Source of the DNA: MED-G116 sp038147495
GTDB lineage: Bacteria > Pseudomonadota > Alphaproteobacteria > Puniceispirillales > Puniceispirillaceae
Length of the DNA stretch: 64,000 bases
Assembly (NCBI GenBank): GCA_038147495.1
Contig: JAYQTT010000003.1
Coordinates: 186,001-250,000, forward strand
Direction of reading: 5' to 3'
The position numbers were made by a program, and so were the translations under genes. The notes beneath the pieces were generated by a model. It was given only the letters and a program-made list of their open reading frames with translations, did not search any database and was not told where the DNA came from. The first letter of the stretch is position 1. Each line of letters begins with the position of its first letter. This document shows, piece by piece, positions 43,844 through 52,543 of this stretch.

Positions 43844-45745
43844 ATGACAGCGCCTGACAATATGCCAGCTGTGACTGACGTGACCGCCTATCTCCAGCGT
43901 CAAAACACCCTCGATACGCTGCGCTTTATCACCTGCGGGTCAGTTGATGACGGAAAGAGCACGCTTATTGGGCGGCTTCTCTATGAAGCGCATGGTTTGT
44001 TCGATGATCAGGTTGCCGCACTGCAACAAGATTCGCGCCAACATGGAACTCAGGGCAACGATATTGATTTTGCCCTGCTTGTTGATGGGCTTTCTGCTGA
44101 ACGCGAACAAGGCATAACCATTGACGTTGCCTATAGATTTTTCTCCACCGACAGGCGCAAATTCATCGTCGCCGACACCCCCGGACATGCCGAATATACG
44201 CGCAATATGGCGACAGGCGCATCCACGGCCACACTTGCCGTTATTCTGGTGGATGCGCGGCAGGGCATTCTCGAACAAACCCGCCGACATTCGATAATTT
44301 GTCGTCTGATGGGAATCCGTGACGTCATTCTGGCGGTCAATAAAATGGACCTTGTTGATTACGACAAGATCATCTTTGATGATATTTGCCGCGCCTATGA
44401 AGACTGTGCCGCACCATTGGATTTTACCAGCATCACACCGATTGCCTTGTCTGCCCTGCGCGGCGACAATGTCATGACGCCTTCGTCCAACATGGGCTGG
44501 TATAATGGCCCGACACTGATGGCGAAGCTCGAGACCATTCCCCTGCCTGACACGATCTCTGATGGCGGCTTTGCCTTTCCGGTGCAATCAGTCAACCGTC
44601 CGGATGCAAATTTCAGGGGATATAACGGCACTGTTCTGCGTGCCCCGGTCAAGGTTGGTGATGCGGTACGTGTATCGCCAAGTGGCGCCACCTCGAAAAT
44701 CAAAGGCATTTGGCTTGCCGGCGCCGCCCTCGAAGAGGCAGCCCCCGGGTTGAGCCTCACGCTGGAGCTTGATGATGCTGTCGACATCTCGCGCGGGGAC
44801 GTGATTGCCGCAAAATCCCATCCTGTAGAAACTGCCGACCAGTTCGCCGCGGATATTGTCTGGATGAGCCAAACTCCCGGCCTGGTCTCTCGCAATTACA
44901 TGCTTAAGCTTGGCAACCAGACGGTCACAGCAAGCCTGACAACGCTGAAGCACCAGATCGATGTCAATAGCGGCCAGAAACTTGCCGCCAGCAGCCTTGC
45001 CCTCAACGAAATCGCGCATGTTTCAATCGCCGCGCAACGCCCGCTCTGTTTTGATGCCTATGACCAATGTCCCGCACTTGGCGGCTTTATCCTGATTGAT
45101 CCACAATCCAATGAAACCGTGGCCGCCGGAATGATCCGCTTTGCCTTACGGCGGGCCAGCAATGTTCATCGCCAACATTTGGAGGTCAACAAATCCGCAC
45201 GCCGGTCCCTCAATGGCCACGGATCAAAAGTGTTCTGGTTTACCGGTCTTTCCGGATCAGGCAAGTCGACCATCGCCAATGAATTTGCCAAGCGCCTGCA
45301 TGATCAGGGCATTCGGACATATATTCTTGATGGCGACAACATACGGCACGGGCTGAACAAAGACCTTGGTTTCACCGATGCTGACAGGGTCGAAAATATC
45401 AGGCGGATCGCCGAAGTGGCGCGCCTCATGGTTGATGCCGGTATTGTTGTGCTGACGGCTTTCATCTCACCGTTCCGCGCTGAACGCGATATGGCACGCG
45501 CGCTATTTGACGAGGGTGAGTTCGTTGAGATTTTTGTCGACACCCCGCTTGAAATTTGCGAGGCGCGCGATGCCAAGGGTCTCTATAAAAAGGCCCGGCA
45601 AGGTGAGATCCCCAATTTTACCGGTATCAGCAGCCCCTATGAAGCGCCGGAAGCTGCCGAGATTCACCTTCACGCTGGAGACGCCAGCCCGCAGGAGCAT
45701 GCTGAGCAATTGCTGAAAAAAATCTTGCCTGACCTTGGCAGCTGA
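43844..45745 (+). CDS. cysNC: Bifunctional CysN/CysC: sulfate adenylyltransferase GTPase and APS kinase
   Basis: 633 residues. The N-terminal two thirds are an EF-Tu-like GTPase (CysN): G1 GSVDDGKSTL, G2 REQGITIDVAYRFF, G3 DTPGHAEYTRNM, G4 NKMD. The C-terminal about 200 residues are APS kinase (CysC): P-loop GLSGSGKSTIANEF, DGDNIRHGLNKDLGFTDADR, and AFISPFRAERD. Activates sulfate to PAPS. The start ATG 43844 is one base after the cysD stop; fused CysNC is common in proteobacteria. Confidence 0.94.
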   Translation: MTAPDNMPAVTDVTAYLQRQNTLDTLRFITCGSVDDGKSTLIGRLLYEAHGLFDDQVAALQQDSRQHGTQGNDIDFALLVDGLSAEREQGITIDVAYRFFSTDRRKFIVADTPGHAEYTRNMATGASTATLAVILVDARQGILEQTRRHSIICRLMGIRDVILAVNKMDLVDYDKIIFDDICRAYEDCAAPLDFTSITPIALSALRGDNVMTPSSNMGWYNGPTLMAKLETIPLPDTISDGGFAFPVQSVNRPDANFRGYNGTVLRAPVKVGDAVRVSPSGATSKIKGIWLAGAALEEAAPGLSLTLELDDAVDISRGDVIAAKSHPVETADQFAADIVWMSQTPGLVSRNYMLKLGNQTVTASLTTLKHQIDVNSGQKLAASSLALNEIAHVSIAAQRPLCFDAYDQCPALGGFILIDPQSNETVAAGMIRFALRRASNVHRQHLEVNKSARRSLNGHGSKVFWFTGLSGSGKSTIANEFAKRLHDQGIRTYILDGDNIRHGLNKDLGFTDADRVENIRRIAEVARLMVDAGIVVLTAFISPFRAERDMARALFDEGEFVEIFVDTPLEICEARDAKGLYKKARQGEIPNFTGISSPYEAPEAAEIHLHAGDASPQEHAEQLLKKILPDLGS

Positions 45746-45828
45746 CGGCTGCTTTAACACCTGTAACGCTCAGGGATAAACAGCGCCCCACATGGCACTT
45801 TTTTGCCTGAAGGCGTTGTTATCTTACC

Positions 45829-45858
45829 CCCTTGAAATTTGTTTTTATGACCCTAAAT
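45829..45858 (+). promoter_or_regulatory. Sigma-32 (heat-shock) promoter of hsp20
   Basis: The -35 is CCCTTGAA (45829-45836), the spacer 14 bases, and the -10 CCCTAAAT (45851-45858). This agrees well with the heat-shock sigma consensus in both parts and in spacing. A leader of about 93 bases leads to the hsp20 ATG. Confidence 0.75.
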
Positions 45859-45906
45859 CAGTAGTGTGACGCCATAACGGGTCACATTTCCAAGACCAAC
45901 GCTGCC

Positions 45907-45953
45907 GCCTTGCTTTGAAAAGGAGACGACAGCATCTCGCTTGATAAAGGAGA
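45907..45953 (+). promoter_or_regulatory. Tandem ROSE-like RNA thermometer hairpins
   Basis: The hairpin before the start codon: CUC-G-CUU (45936-45942), loop GAUA, AAG-GAG (45947-45952), a six-pair stem with a bulged G and an outer U-A pair. The AAGGAG is the ribosome site of hsp20, 7 bases before ATG 45959. UCGCU fits the ROSE motif U(U/C)GCU that pairs with the ribosome site around a bulged G. A second hairpin of the same design, CUU-G-CUU (45909-45915), UGAA loop, AAG-GAG (45920-45925), lies just upstream. ROSE elements block translation of small heat-shock genes until warmed. Confidence 0.72.
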
Positions 45954-45958
45954 GCAAA

Positions 45959-46393
45959 ATGACTGTATTTTCAACACCCCTCGCACGCCAATTTGTTGGG
46001 TTCGACAGCCTGTTCGATGAGGTCAACCGCCTTGCCGACATGAAAGAGCCAAACTATCCGGCCTACAACATTGCCAAGGATGACGAAGAGCATTACCGCA
46101 TCGAGGTTGCGCTCGCCGGTTTCAGTGCCGATGACATCAACATCCAGACCGAAAAAGGCGTGCTGACGATCGAAGCCAGCAAGGCTGATGATGGCGGCAA
46201 TTACCTGCATCGTGGCATTGCCCAACGGGCCTTCTCAAAAATGTTCCGGCTTGCGGAATATATGAAGGTTGACGATGCCCAATTTGTTGACGGTATTCTG
46301 ACCGTGTTTTTGCGCCGGGAAATCCCCGAGGCCGACAAACCAAAGCAGATCAGCATCAGCAATAAGGCAAAGCGCCTGACCAAGGCCGCTTAA
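45959..46393 (+). CDS. Small heat-shock protein, Hsp20 family (IbpA-like)
   Basis: 144 residues. Alpha-crystallin domain: YPAYNIAKDDEEHYRIEVALAGFSADDINIQTEKGVLTIEAS, then the G-x-L motif in DGILTVFLRREIPE. The N-terminus FVGFDSLFDEVNRL is typical of IbpA-type chaperones, which hold unfolded protein. Controlled by a sigma-32 promoter and ROSE-like leader hairpins, and closed by a strong terminator: a free-standing, fully readable heat-shock unit. Confidence 0.95.
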   Translation: MTVFSTPLARQFVGFDSLFDEVNRLADMKEPNYPAYNIAKDDEEHYRIEVALAGFSADDINIQTEKGVLTIEASKADDGGNYLHRGIAQRAFSKMFRLAEYMKVDDAQFVDGILTVFLRREIPEADKPKQISISNKAKRLTKAA

Positions 46394-46435
46394 ATCCAGT
46401 TACCGGCATTGACCGGTGATGATCGACATGTTGAA

Positions 46436-46466
46436 AGGCGACCAGCGATATTTGGTCGCCTTTTTT
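46436..46466 (+). terminator. Terminator of hsp20
   Basis: Nine-base-pair stem aggcgacca (46436-46444) / tggtcgcct (46453-46461) followed by TTTTTT. Confidence 0.9.
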
Positions 46467-46497
46467 GCTGCGAGGTCCGGTTTACCTTGGTGGTGCG

Positions 46498-47637
46498 TTA
46501 TCTGCCCGAATGAAGCGCGCGTAAGCTGAACCAACCCATAACCACCAAAGGGAACACTAGGCCAAATGACCAGCGGATACCGAAGTTTTCTGCAATGAAC
46601 CCTAACAAGGGCGGGGCCAGAAAGAACACAACAAAGGTCAGTTGAGACAATGCCGCAACATTGACCGCAGGTGATCTGTCAGTGCGGCGGGCCGCCGCCG
46701 ACACGGCCAGCGGAAAGATTGCCGCGTTACCCGCCCCCAGAAGCACAAACCCGATTAACGCCATCGCCGGAGTTGGCGCGAAGGCAACCATGATCACCCC
46801 CAGCCCAAGCGCTAAAATTGACCAACGCGCGATGGTTTGTGGGCCAAAACGCTCTACCTGCTTGTCAGCAAAAAATCTGACAACAAACTGGCTCAGCGCG
46901 CCAAGTGCCAACGCCATACCATTGACGAAAGGTGGTGTCGCAAACTCATCGCGCATGAAAATCACTGACCAGTCCATCCCGGCGCCCTCCAGAAGCATCG
47001 CTGGCAATGTCAAACCAACAAGCATCAAAATCGGGCGTGTCGGGCGCGCAAAACGGACATTTTGCCCCGCTTCATCTGGTTTGGCTGGTGCAGGGCTGTG
47101 CACAGACACAAGAATAAATGCAGACAGGCATAGACAAATCAGCATTCCGGCAAGATGCGTTGACACCCCGACCCCGGCCTGTGCAACGACAGCGCCAAGC
47201 AAGCCGGCAAAAAAGAAACCGAGGCTCCAGAATGCGTGACTGCGGTTCATGATGCGGCGATTGATGGCATGCTCAACGCGATCAGCCTCAACATTCAGTG
47301 CCACCTCAAGAACACCGATGGCAAGCCCTGCGAAAAACAGCCACCCGAAGAACCCCCACGGCCCGGTTGCCATAGAGGCAAGCAATTCACCACTGCTTAT
47401 GACAGCGACACCGGCAACCATCACCGGGCGAAAGCCGATAAGTCGCAGGACCTGACCTGCCATCAGCAAAGACAATTGGCAACCAAAGGCCGCGCCAATA
47501 ATCGCCATGCCAAGCGTATCCTGACCAATGCCCATTTGCAGTTGAACGTCCCCGAGGCGGGGGAAAATTGCACCAAGCGACAACGCATAAAGGCAAAATG
47601 CGAAATAGACACCCTGTTGCGGTGACAAAAGCTTCAT
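46498..47637 (-). CDS. Major facilitator superfamily transporter
   Basis: 379 residues, twelve predicted membrane helices. The first half runs MKLLSPQQGVYFAFCLYALSLGAIFPRLGDV and carries RLIGFRPVMVAG between helices 2 and 3; the centre has a polar loop (SVHSPAPAKPDEAGQNVRFARPTRP). Resembles YbjJ/sugar-type MFS exporters. Substrate unknown. Its ATG overlaps the stop of the small upstream gene as ATGA. Confidence 0.85.
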   Translation of the reverse strand: MKLLSPQQGVYFAFCLYALSLGAIFPRLGDVQLQMGIGQDTLGMAIIGAAFGCQLSLLMAGQVLRLIGFRPVMVAGVAVISSGELLASMATGPWGFFGWLFFAGLAIGVLEVALNVEADRVEHAINRRIMNRSHAFWSLGFFFAGLLGAVVAQAGVGVSTHLAGMLICLCLSAFILVSVHSPAPAKPDEAGQNVRFARPTRPILMLVGLTLPAMLLEGAGMDWSVIFMRDEFATPPFVNGMALALGALSQFVVRFFADKQVERFGPQTIARWSILALGLGVIMVAFAPTPAMALIGFVLLGAGNAAIFPLAVSAAARRTDRSPAVNVAALSQLTFVVFFLAPPLLGFIAENFGIRWSFGLVFPLVVMGWFSLRALHSGR

Positions 47638-47846
47638 TTCACCCGTCCTTGTGCAAGATCATACAAGATACTCTGACCAAATCTCTGGATGAGTGCCTTT
47701 TGCGCTGTGATGTTAGACGGTTTTGAAACTTCTACAACAGGCATATTTTTTGCATCCCTGATCGACAGAGAGGCAATAGAGCAGGTTTCAAGATGAGCTT
47801 TTCCTTGGACTCCGAAAAGCGTGCGCAATATATCAGAAGCGGACAT
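47634..47846 (-). CDS. Small hypothetical protein coupled to MFS gene
   Basis: 70 residues, no signal or membrane segment, no family recognised. Its stop overlaps the MFS start (ATGA), which is the main reason to accept it. Sequence features: SIASLSIRDAKNMPVVEV and an alpha-helical end (QKALIQRFGQSILYDLAQ). The 275-base gap up to 48121 holds only a weak minus-strand frame ending at 47889. Confidence 0.4.
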   Translation of the reverse strand: MSASDILRTLFGVQGKAHLETCSIASLSIRDAKNMPVVEVSKPSNITAQKALIQRFGQSILYDLAQGRVK

Positions 47847-48121
47847 CTGTCGCGCTTTTCACCGCGCTCAAGAAGCTATTTGGCCGCACTACCGCGTCTT
47901 TTTCTTTGGCTTGGTATTTTCACCATCGGCCTTGCCACCCTGACGGCCGTCTAGACGGGCTGGCACCGCGCAACGCCCAATTGGGTTGACCTTGCGTTCG
48001 CACAATGTCTTAAAGTGACAGTCGGTCGTTTCAACAGGCCTTGGGACAGATATTTCATGCAGCTGCAGATGCGCCATACCGAGATGTGCCACGCTGGCAG
48101 TGTTGGCAGACAGGATATGAG

Positions 48122-48748
48122 ATGAGCCTATCCGACTGGTTTTCGCTGGCGTTGATTTGCATTCTTGGCGCAACGTCACCCGGGCCCAGCCTTGCGGTCA
48201 TTATCGCCAGCACCCGAACCAACGGACGGCGCGGTGGTCTCTATGCATCACTTGGCCATGGCCTTGGCATTTTTATATATGCGCTGGTTGCCGCAACCAG
48301 CCTGTCCTACATCATCACCAATCACAAGCCAGCCTTTGATCTGCTTCAGCTTGCCGGTGCCTTCCTGCTGCTGTGGCTTGGCGGACGTTTGTTTCTGGCC
48401 GGAATGAAGGCACGCCCGACTGACACCGGCGAAGTGGCGCCACCTCGCCCCGGCAGCAGCTTTACCAGCGGTTTTGCCATCGCCATCCTGAACCCGAAAA
48501 TTGCTGCCTTCTTTGCGGTTCTGTTCAGCCAATTCGTGGCGTCAGGGCAAGGCACCGGATTACATATCGCGATGGCGATGATGGCCGGGCTGATTGATGT
48601 GGCAGCTTATGTTCTGATTGTGTTTGCGCTCAGCGGACAGCGCCTGCGCCATGTCCTTGACCGTCATAACAACATCCTTGATTTGTTGCTTGGGACGTTG
48701 CTTCTGCTCTTGGGGTTGAGTCTGATCGCGTCACGTTTACTGGATTGA
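48122..48748 (+). CDS. LysE/RhtB-family amino-acid exporter
   Basis: 208 residues, six helices. N-terminal MSLSDWFSLALICILGATSPGPSLAVIIASTRTNGRRGGLYASLGHGLG carries the family's SPGPS motif; NPKIAAFFAVLFSQF is the second conserved block. Exports small amino acids or related metabolites. Start ATG 48122; longer frame rejected. Confidence 0.9.
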   Translation: MSLSDWFSLALICILGATSPGPSLAVIIASTRTNGRRGGLYASLGHGLGIFIYALVAATSLSYIITNHKPAFDLLQLAGAFLLLWLGGRLFLAGMKARPTDTGEVAPPRPGSSFTSGFAIAILNPKIAAFFAVLFSQFVASGQGTGLHIAMAMMAGLIDVAAYVLIVFALSGQRLRHVLDRHNNILDLLLGTLLLLLGLSLIASRLLD

Positions 48749-48848
48749 CGTGACGATGCCGAAGCCGTAACCCTTGGACATATCGGCTGACAGGATTGCT
48801 ATGGGGCCGCGAGAAGCCCGCCGTCTCATGGCATGAACGCGAGGGAAT

Positions 48849-49433
48849 ATGGAAGCTGACCAAGGCCAGAGGGAATTGGACAAACTATTGGCCGCCGCCC
48901 ACCATTTCTACCAAGGGTCGGCCGCCATGCAGGCATTCGCCCCGTGGCCGGATGATCTGCAGCCAGCTGGCCTGTTACCGCGAGACATACCCGCCACCGC
49001 AATCATCGCTGGCTGGCAAGATGACGACAGCCTGCACAAGGCTGTACAGGCAGCATCCCCGCATATCCATTGGTCTCATGGATACACCGAGGCAGAAGTT
49101 GGTCGCGATTTTCTGGATGGTTTCGGGTACCTTGAGCTTTACGGACCCTATGGTCTGTTTCACTCGGCGAAAGGGCGGGGCTTCATTTCTTTCTGGCGTC
49201 GCGGCCTCGATTATCCATGGCATTATCACGAAGCAGAAGAGCTATATGCGATCGTCAGCGGCACTGCCCGGTTTGAAGCACATGGCGACAGCCCGGAAAT
49301 TTTGCGCGCAGGCGATACAAAATTTCATCATTCAAACCAGCATCATGCCATGCAGACACCGGATGACCATGTCCTCACCTTTGTTCTCTGGCGCGGCAAC
49401 GCCATCACCGAATTTTCCAAAATTGTCACGTGA
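48849..49433 (+). CDS. Cupin protein of the DMSP-lyase family (DddL/DddQ-like)
   Basis: 194 residues. Helical N-terminal part, then a cupin: YLELYGPYGLFHSAKGRGFISFWRRGLDYPWHYHEAEELYAIVSGTARFEAHG holds the HxHxxxE metal motif; RAGDTKFHHSNQHHAMQTPDD supplies the last His. The long conserved YGPYG...YPWHxHEAEELY stretch is like DMSP lyases that release dimethyl sulfide. The betaine-type transporter in this window could supply DMSP. Lyase activity is a family inference, and other members exist without it. Confidence 0.6.
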   Translation: MEADQGQRELDKLLAAAHHFYQGSAAMQAFAPWPDDLQPAGLLPRDIPATAIIAGWQDDDSLHKAVQAASPHIHWSHGYTEAEVGRDFLDGFGYLELYGPYGLFHSAKGRGFISFWRRGLDYPWHYHEAEELYAIVSGTARFEAHGDSPEILRAGDTKFHHSNQHHAMQTPDDHVLTFVLWRGNAITEFSKIVT

Positions 49434-49506
49434 TGGAAGCGCAATATTGTGCGACTGGCGCGCTGGTTCCGTCCCATTGCCTGTCACAAGACAGCTATAT
49501 GGCTAT

Positions 49507-49890
49507 TTACCACTCTATTTGACGCAAAATAGCGAGGTCACGGTTGAGGGCGTGAATATCTTCTGCCGCTCTTGCGATGTCACGGCTCAATGCTTCGCTG
49601 CGTTCTTCCAATTCGGCAATCAGACCAATCACATCCGCCTTGGTTTTCTGCGGTAATGGTCCATCACCTGTTTGCCCATCGAGCAGATAGGACATCGAAA
49701 CACCCAAAACGCCAGCCAAATGCAGCAATTTGTTTGAGCGCGGCTCGGACCTGTCCAACTCCCAATTCTTGATTGTTTTACTTTGCACACCGCTGAGTTT
49801 CGCGGTCTCGCTGACCGTTAGACCCTGGCGTTCCCTTGCCTCTTGCAAACGCCCACCCAAAGTCCGACTGTCACTCGTGGCACTTGTCAC
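49507..49890 (-). CDS. XRE-type transcriptional regulator
   Basis: 127 residues. Helix-turn-helix GGRLQEARERQGLTVSETAKLSGVQSKTIKNWELDRSEPRSNKLLHLAGVLGVSMSYLLDG; the C-terminal half is a coiled helix (GLIAELEERSEALSRDIARAAEDIHALNRDLAI), likely for dimerisation. Target unknown; its 3' end faces the cupin gene. Confidence 0.88.
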   Translation of the reverse strand: MTSATSDSRTLGGRLQEARERQGLTVSETAKLSGVQSKTIKNWELDRSEPRSNKLLHLAGVLGVSMSYLLDGQTGDGPLPQKTKADVIGLIAELEERSEALSRDIARAAEDIHALNRDLAILRQIEW

Positions 49891-50064
49891 GCTGCCTCTC
49901 CCACTTTTCTAAATACGTCATTCAGACGCTTTTAGAACATTTACGTGACCGATTGCTGATTGTCAAATATCGACCAGCCAAACATATTCTGGCAACTGGC
50001 TGATCCTCTCTCAAACCAATGACGCCAGTTCCGGGTATCGCCATCAAAACCCTCAAGCCGACAC

Positions 50065-50985
50065 TCACATCTCGGCGACAGGATGCAAATCGCCGGACGG
50101 TTTGGTAAATTCACCAAGGGCCACAGAGTCCAGCAGCGCATGATGCACCGCCTCAATAACAGGCGTCTTCGCGCTATCGATGCGATGGACCAGTCCAAGT
50201 TGCCGGATCGGCGCATCATGCCCAAGTGATATCCCCGTAACCGGCAGCGGGTTCATATTTCGCACACAACGCCGTGGCACAATCGAAACGCCAAGATTGG
50301 CCATAACCATGCTCGCAATGGCTTCAAGATCCTCCAGTTCCATGCTCTCCTGAACGACAATCTTCTGATCCTGAAGCCATGTTTCCACCAGTTGTCCGAC
50401 AAGCGCGTTCCGATCAAAGCGGATAAACGGATAGCGCCGCAACAGCGACAATGGGTCGTCATCCTCGGTATCAGGCGGCGCCATCAATTCCAGCGGCTCA
50501 TCCGCTATTTTCAGAAAATTCAGCCCCTGTGGCAGCCCAATCGGGCGGGTGACAATGGCAGCGTCAATCTGACGCCGGTCAACCTGCTGCAAAAGGGCCG
50601 CGGACAATCCGGGTTGCACCACCACATGCAAACGGTCAAATTTCACCCGCAAATTGGATAGCGCCAGAGGCACAAGGCCGGTCAATGTTGTCGGCACAGC
50701 CCCAAGGCCAAATTCGCCGTCAAAACCTGCACCATCAACAATATCGACAATGATATTGTCATAGGCACGAACCACAGCCTCGGCCTTATCGGCAAAGGCA
50801 CGGCCCAGCGGCGTCAATTGCGGGCTACGGCGCCGCCGGTCAAACAGCTCAACACCCCACTGCATCTCCAGCATCTTCATCTGCTGGCTGACGGCGGCAT
50901 GCGTCACCAGAACCGCGTCGGCGGCCGCGGTGAATGACCCATGGTCACGGATTGCAAGCAAGGTGCGAAAATGACGAATGGACAT
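50065..50985 (-). CDS. LysR-family regulator of the SDH-like/fumarase module
   Basis: 306 residues. Winged helix IRHFRTLLAIRDHGSFTAAADAVLVTHAAVSQQMKMLEMQWGVELFDRR and effector-binding domain (GLGAVPTTLTGLVPLALSNL; DAAIVTRPIGLPQGL). Divergently transcribed from the six-gene module by 143 bases, so it is very likely its regulator. Ligand unknown; a C4-dicarboxylate is a reasonable guess. Confidence 0.9.
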   Translation of the reverse strand: MSIRHFRTLLAIRDHGSFTAAADAVLVTHAAVSQQMKMLEMQWGVELFDRRRRSPQLTPLGRAFADKAEAVVRAYDNIIVDIVDGAGFDGEFGLGAVPTTLTGLVPLALSNLRVKFDRLHVVVQPGLSAALLQQVDRRQIDAAIVTRPIGLPQGLNFLKIADEPLELMAPPDTEDDDPLSLLRRYPFIRFDRNALVGQLVETWLQDQKIVVQESMELEDLEAIASMVMANLGVSIVPRRCVRNMNPLPVTGISLGHDAPIRQLGLVHRIDSAKTPVIEAVHHALLDSVALGEFTKPSGDLHPVAEM

Positions 50986-51071
50986 CAGTCAGCCTCCCCA
51001 TCGCTCTAAATTGTAAGTATTTCTTTCACAAAAGGTAATATTAATTTTCTTTTAGTTAGAATCTTTTTATC

Positions 51072-51077
51072 TATAAT
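51072..51077 (+). promoter_or_regulatory. -10 element of the SDH-like operon
   Basis: A perfect TATAAT with no good -35 upstream, as expected for a promoter activated by the divergent LysR protein. The implied start near 51084 leaves about 45 bases before the first start codon. Confidence 0.4.
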
Positions 51078-51128
51078 TTGGCTGTCGGGCATGCGTTATC
51101 TCCACCATCCGACAGGAAAGGCAATCTC

Positions 51129-51857
51129 TTGGAACAGCCCGAACAGTTTTTGGATGTGTCAATTTGGCGTGAGCAAAATGGCGAAGGTCATTTTGAACAG
51201 TTTCAGGTGCCGCGCCGCGAGAACCAAACAATTCTCGACATTGTTGCATGGGTCCAACACCACGCCGATCCAACTTTGTCATATCGCTTTGCCTGTCGGG
51301 TCGGCATGTGTGGCTCGTGCGCGATGATGGTCAATGGTGCGCCGCGCTGGACCTGCCGGACACATGTGCAAAAAGTGGCCAAAGATAATCGCCTTGAGAT
51401 TGCACCCTTGCGCAACCTGCCGGTAATCAAGGATTTGGCTGTGGACATGGACCCGTTTTTTGACAAATGGGTGGCCGCAGACGCCGTTTTTCAACCAAGC
51501 GCGACAAGACATGATCCGATGGCACGCATCGCACCGGATGACGCCATGCGCATCACCGCAAGCGAGGGCATCGAATGTATCAATTGTGCCGTTTGCTATG
51601 CGGCATGTGATGTGGTCGCCTCAAACCCTGAATATCTGGGGCCAGCGGCGTTGAACCGAGCCTGGACACTTGTCAATGACAGCCGGGATTCCGGTCAGGA
51701 CAAGCGCCTGCATGCGGTGGCGCAAAATGGTGGCTGTCACAATTGCCACGCCCAACAGGGATGCGCGCAATATTGCCCGAATGAACTGAACCCGACAGCG
51801 TCAATTTCCGGACTGAAGCGGGCTACGGCAAAATCCTTTTTTGGCAGGTCTGGATAG
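51129..51857 (+). CDS. SDH/fumarate-reductase-like iron-sulfur subunit
   Basis: 242 residues from TTG 51129 (AGGAAAGG eight bases upstream; no ATG fits). The [2Fe-2S] cluster CRVGMCGSCAMMVNGAPRWTC (near residue 70) is clear. The C-terminal clusters read CINCAVCYAACD and CHNCHAQQGCAQYCPNELNP. First gene of sdhB-C-D-A-like followed by fumarase. Carries electrons between the flavoprotein and the membrane quinone site. Confidence 0.88.
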   Translation: MEQPEQFLDVSIWREQNGEGHFEQFQVPRRENQTILDIVAWVQHHADPTLSYRFACRVGMCGSCAMMVNGAPRWTCRTHVQKVAKDNRLEIAPLRNLPVIKDLAVDMDPFFDKWVAADAVFQPSATRHDPMARIAPDDAMRITASEGIECINCAVCYAACDVVASNPEYLGPAALNRAWTLVNDSRDSGQDKRLHAVAQNGGCHNCHAQQGCAQYCPNELNPTASISGLKRATAKSFFGRSG

Positions 51858-52202
51858 ATGTTGAACCTGCGACTTTACATGGCGCAACGCCTGACGGCCC
51901 TGATCATGGCGCCACTGGTTCTGGGGCATCTTGCCGTGATGATCTATGCCGTACAGGGTGGGTTGAGCGTGGCAGAGATTCTTGGCCGCACCCAAGGCTC
52001 GCTTGCCTGGTTTCTGTTCTATGGCACCTTTGTCGTTGCGGTGGCCGTGCATGCCGCAATTGGCCTCAGGGTGATCGTCTTTGAGGTTCTCGGCCTCAAG
52101 GGTATGGCTCTTGATCTTTTTGCATGGGCCGTCTTTGTCATATTGCTTGGGCTTGGCGCCCGGGCGGTGTGGTCGGTTACCTTTGCCGGAGGTGTCCTAT
52201 GA
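51858..52202 (+). CDS. SDH-like membrane anchor, cytochrome b subunit 1
   Basis: 114 residues, three membrane helices. MLNLRLYMAQRLTALIMAPLVLGHLAVMIYA and VVAVAVHAAIGLRVIVFE place a His typical of haem-ligand helices in SdhC/FrdC. It starts right at the preceding stop and overlaps the next gene by four bases. Confidence 0.85.
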   Translation: MLNLRLYMAQRLTALIMAPLVLGHLAVMIYAVQGGLSVAEILGRTQGSLAWFLFYGTFVVAVAVHAAIGLRVIVFEVLGLKGMALDLFAWAVFVILLGLGARAVWSVTFAGGVL

Positions 52203-52540
52203 TCCGCCCGCATCGCACCCACCCGCTGTGGTTTGCCTTTATCCTGCATCGATTGTCGGGGGCGGGATTGGCGCTGTTTCTGCCGGTACATTTCTACATG
52301 TTGTCACTGGCGATCACTGATCCCAAAGCGCTGGACGGGTTTTTGCAATTCACCGATCTGCTCATTGTCAAAATTGCTGAATTCGGTCTGGTATTTCTGC
52401 TTGCCGTTCACATCTTTGGCGGATTGCGGTTGATGGCAATGGAATTTCTGCCGTGGAACCCTCGCCAAAAGACCCTTGCCGCGACATCTGTGGCTTTGGC
52501 TTTCTTTATCTCAACCAGCTTCTTTCTTCAGGCGGTTTGA
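52199..52540 (+). CDS. SDH-like membrane anchor, subunit 2
   Basis: 113 residues, three helices. LWFAFILHRLSGAGLALFLPVHFYM resembles the HRxSG start of SdhC; AVHIFGGLRLMAMEF supplies a second-helix His. ATG overlaps the preceding stop (ATGA). With the previous gene it forms the quinone-side anchor. Confidence 0.85.
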   Translation: MIRPHRTHPLWFAFILHRLSGAGLALFLPVHFYMLSLAITDPKALDGFLQFTDLLIVKIAEFGLVFLLAVHIFGGLRLMAMEFLPWNPRQKTLAATSVALAFFISTSFFLQAV

Positions 52541-52543
52541 CCC

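Noticed and set aside
47889..48077. A minus-strand frame ending LCERKVNPIGRCAVPARLDGR
   Set aside because: Short, without a clear start or recognisable family, and lying against the LysE upstream region; the Cys spacing is suggestive but not enough.
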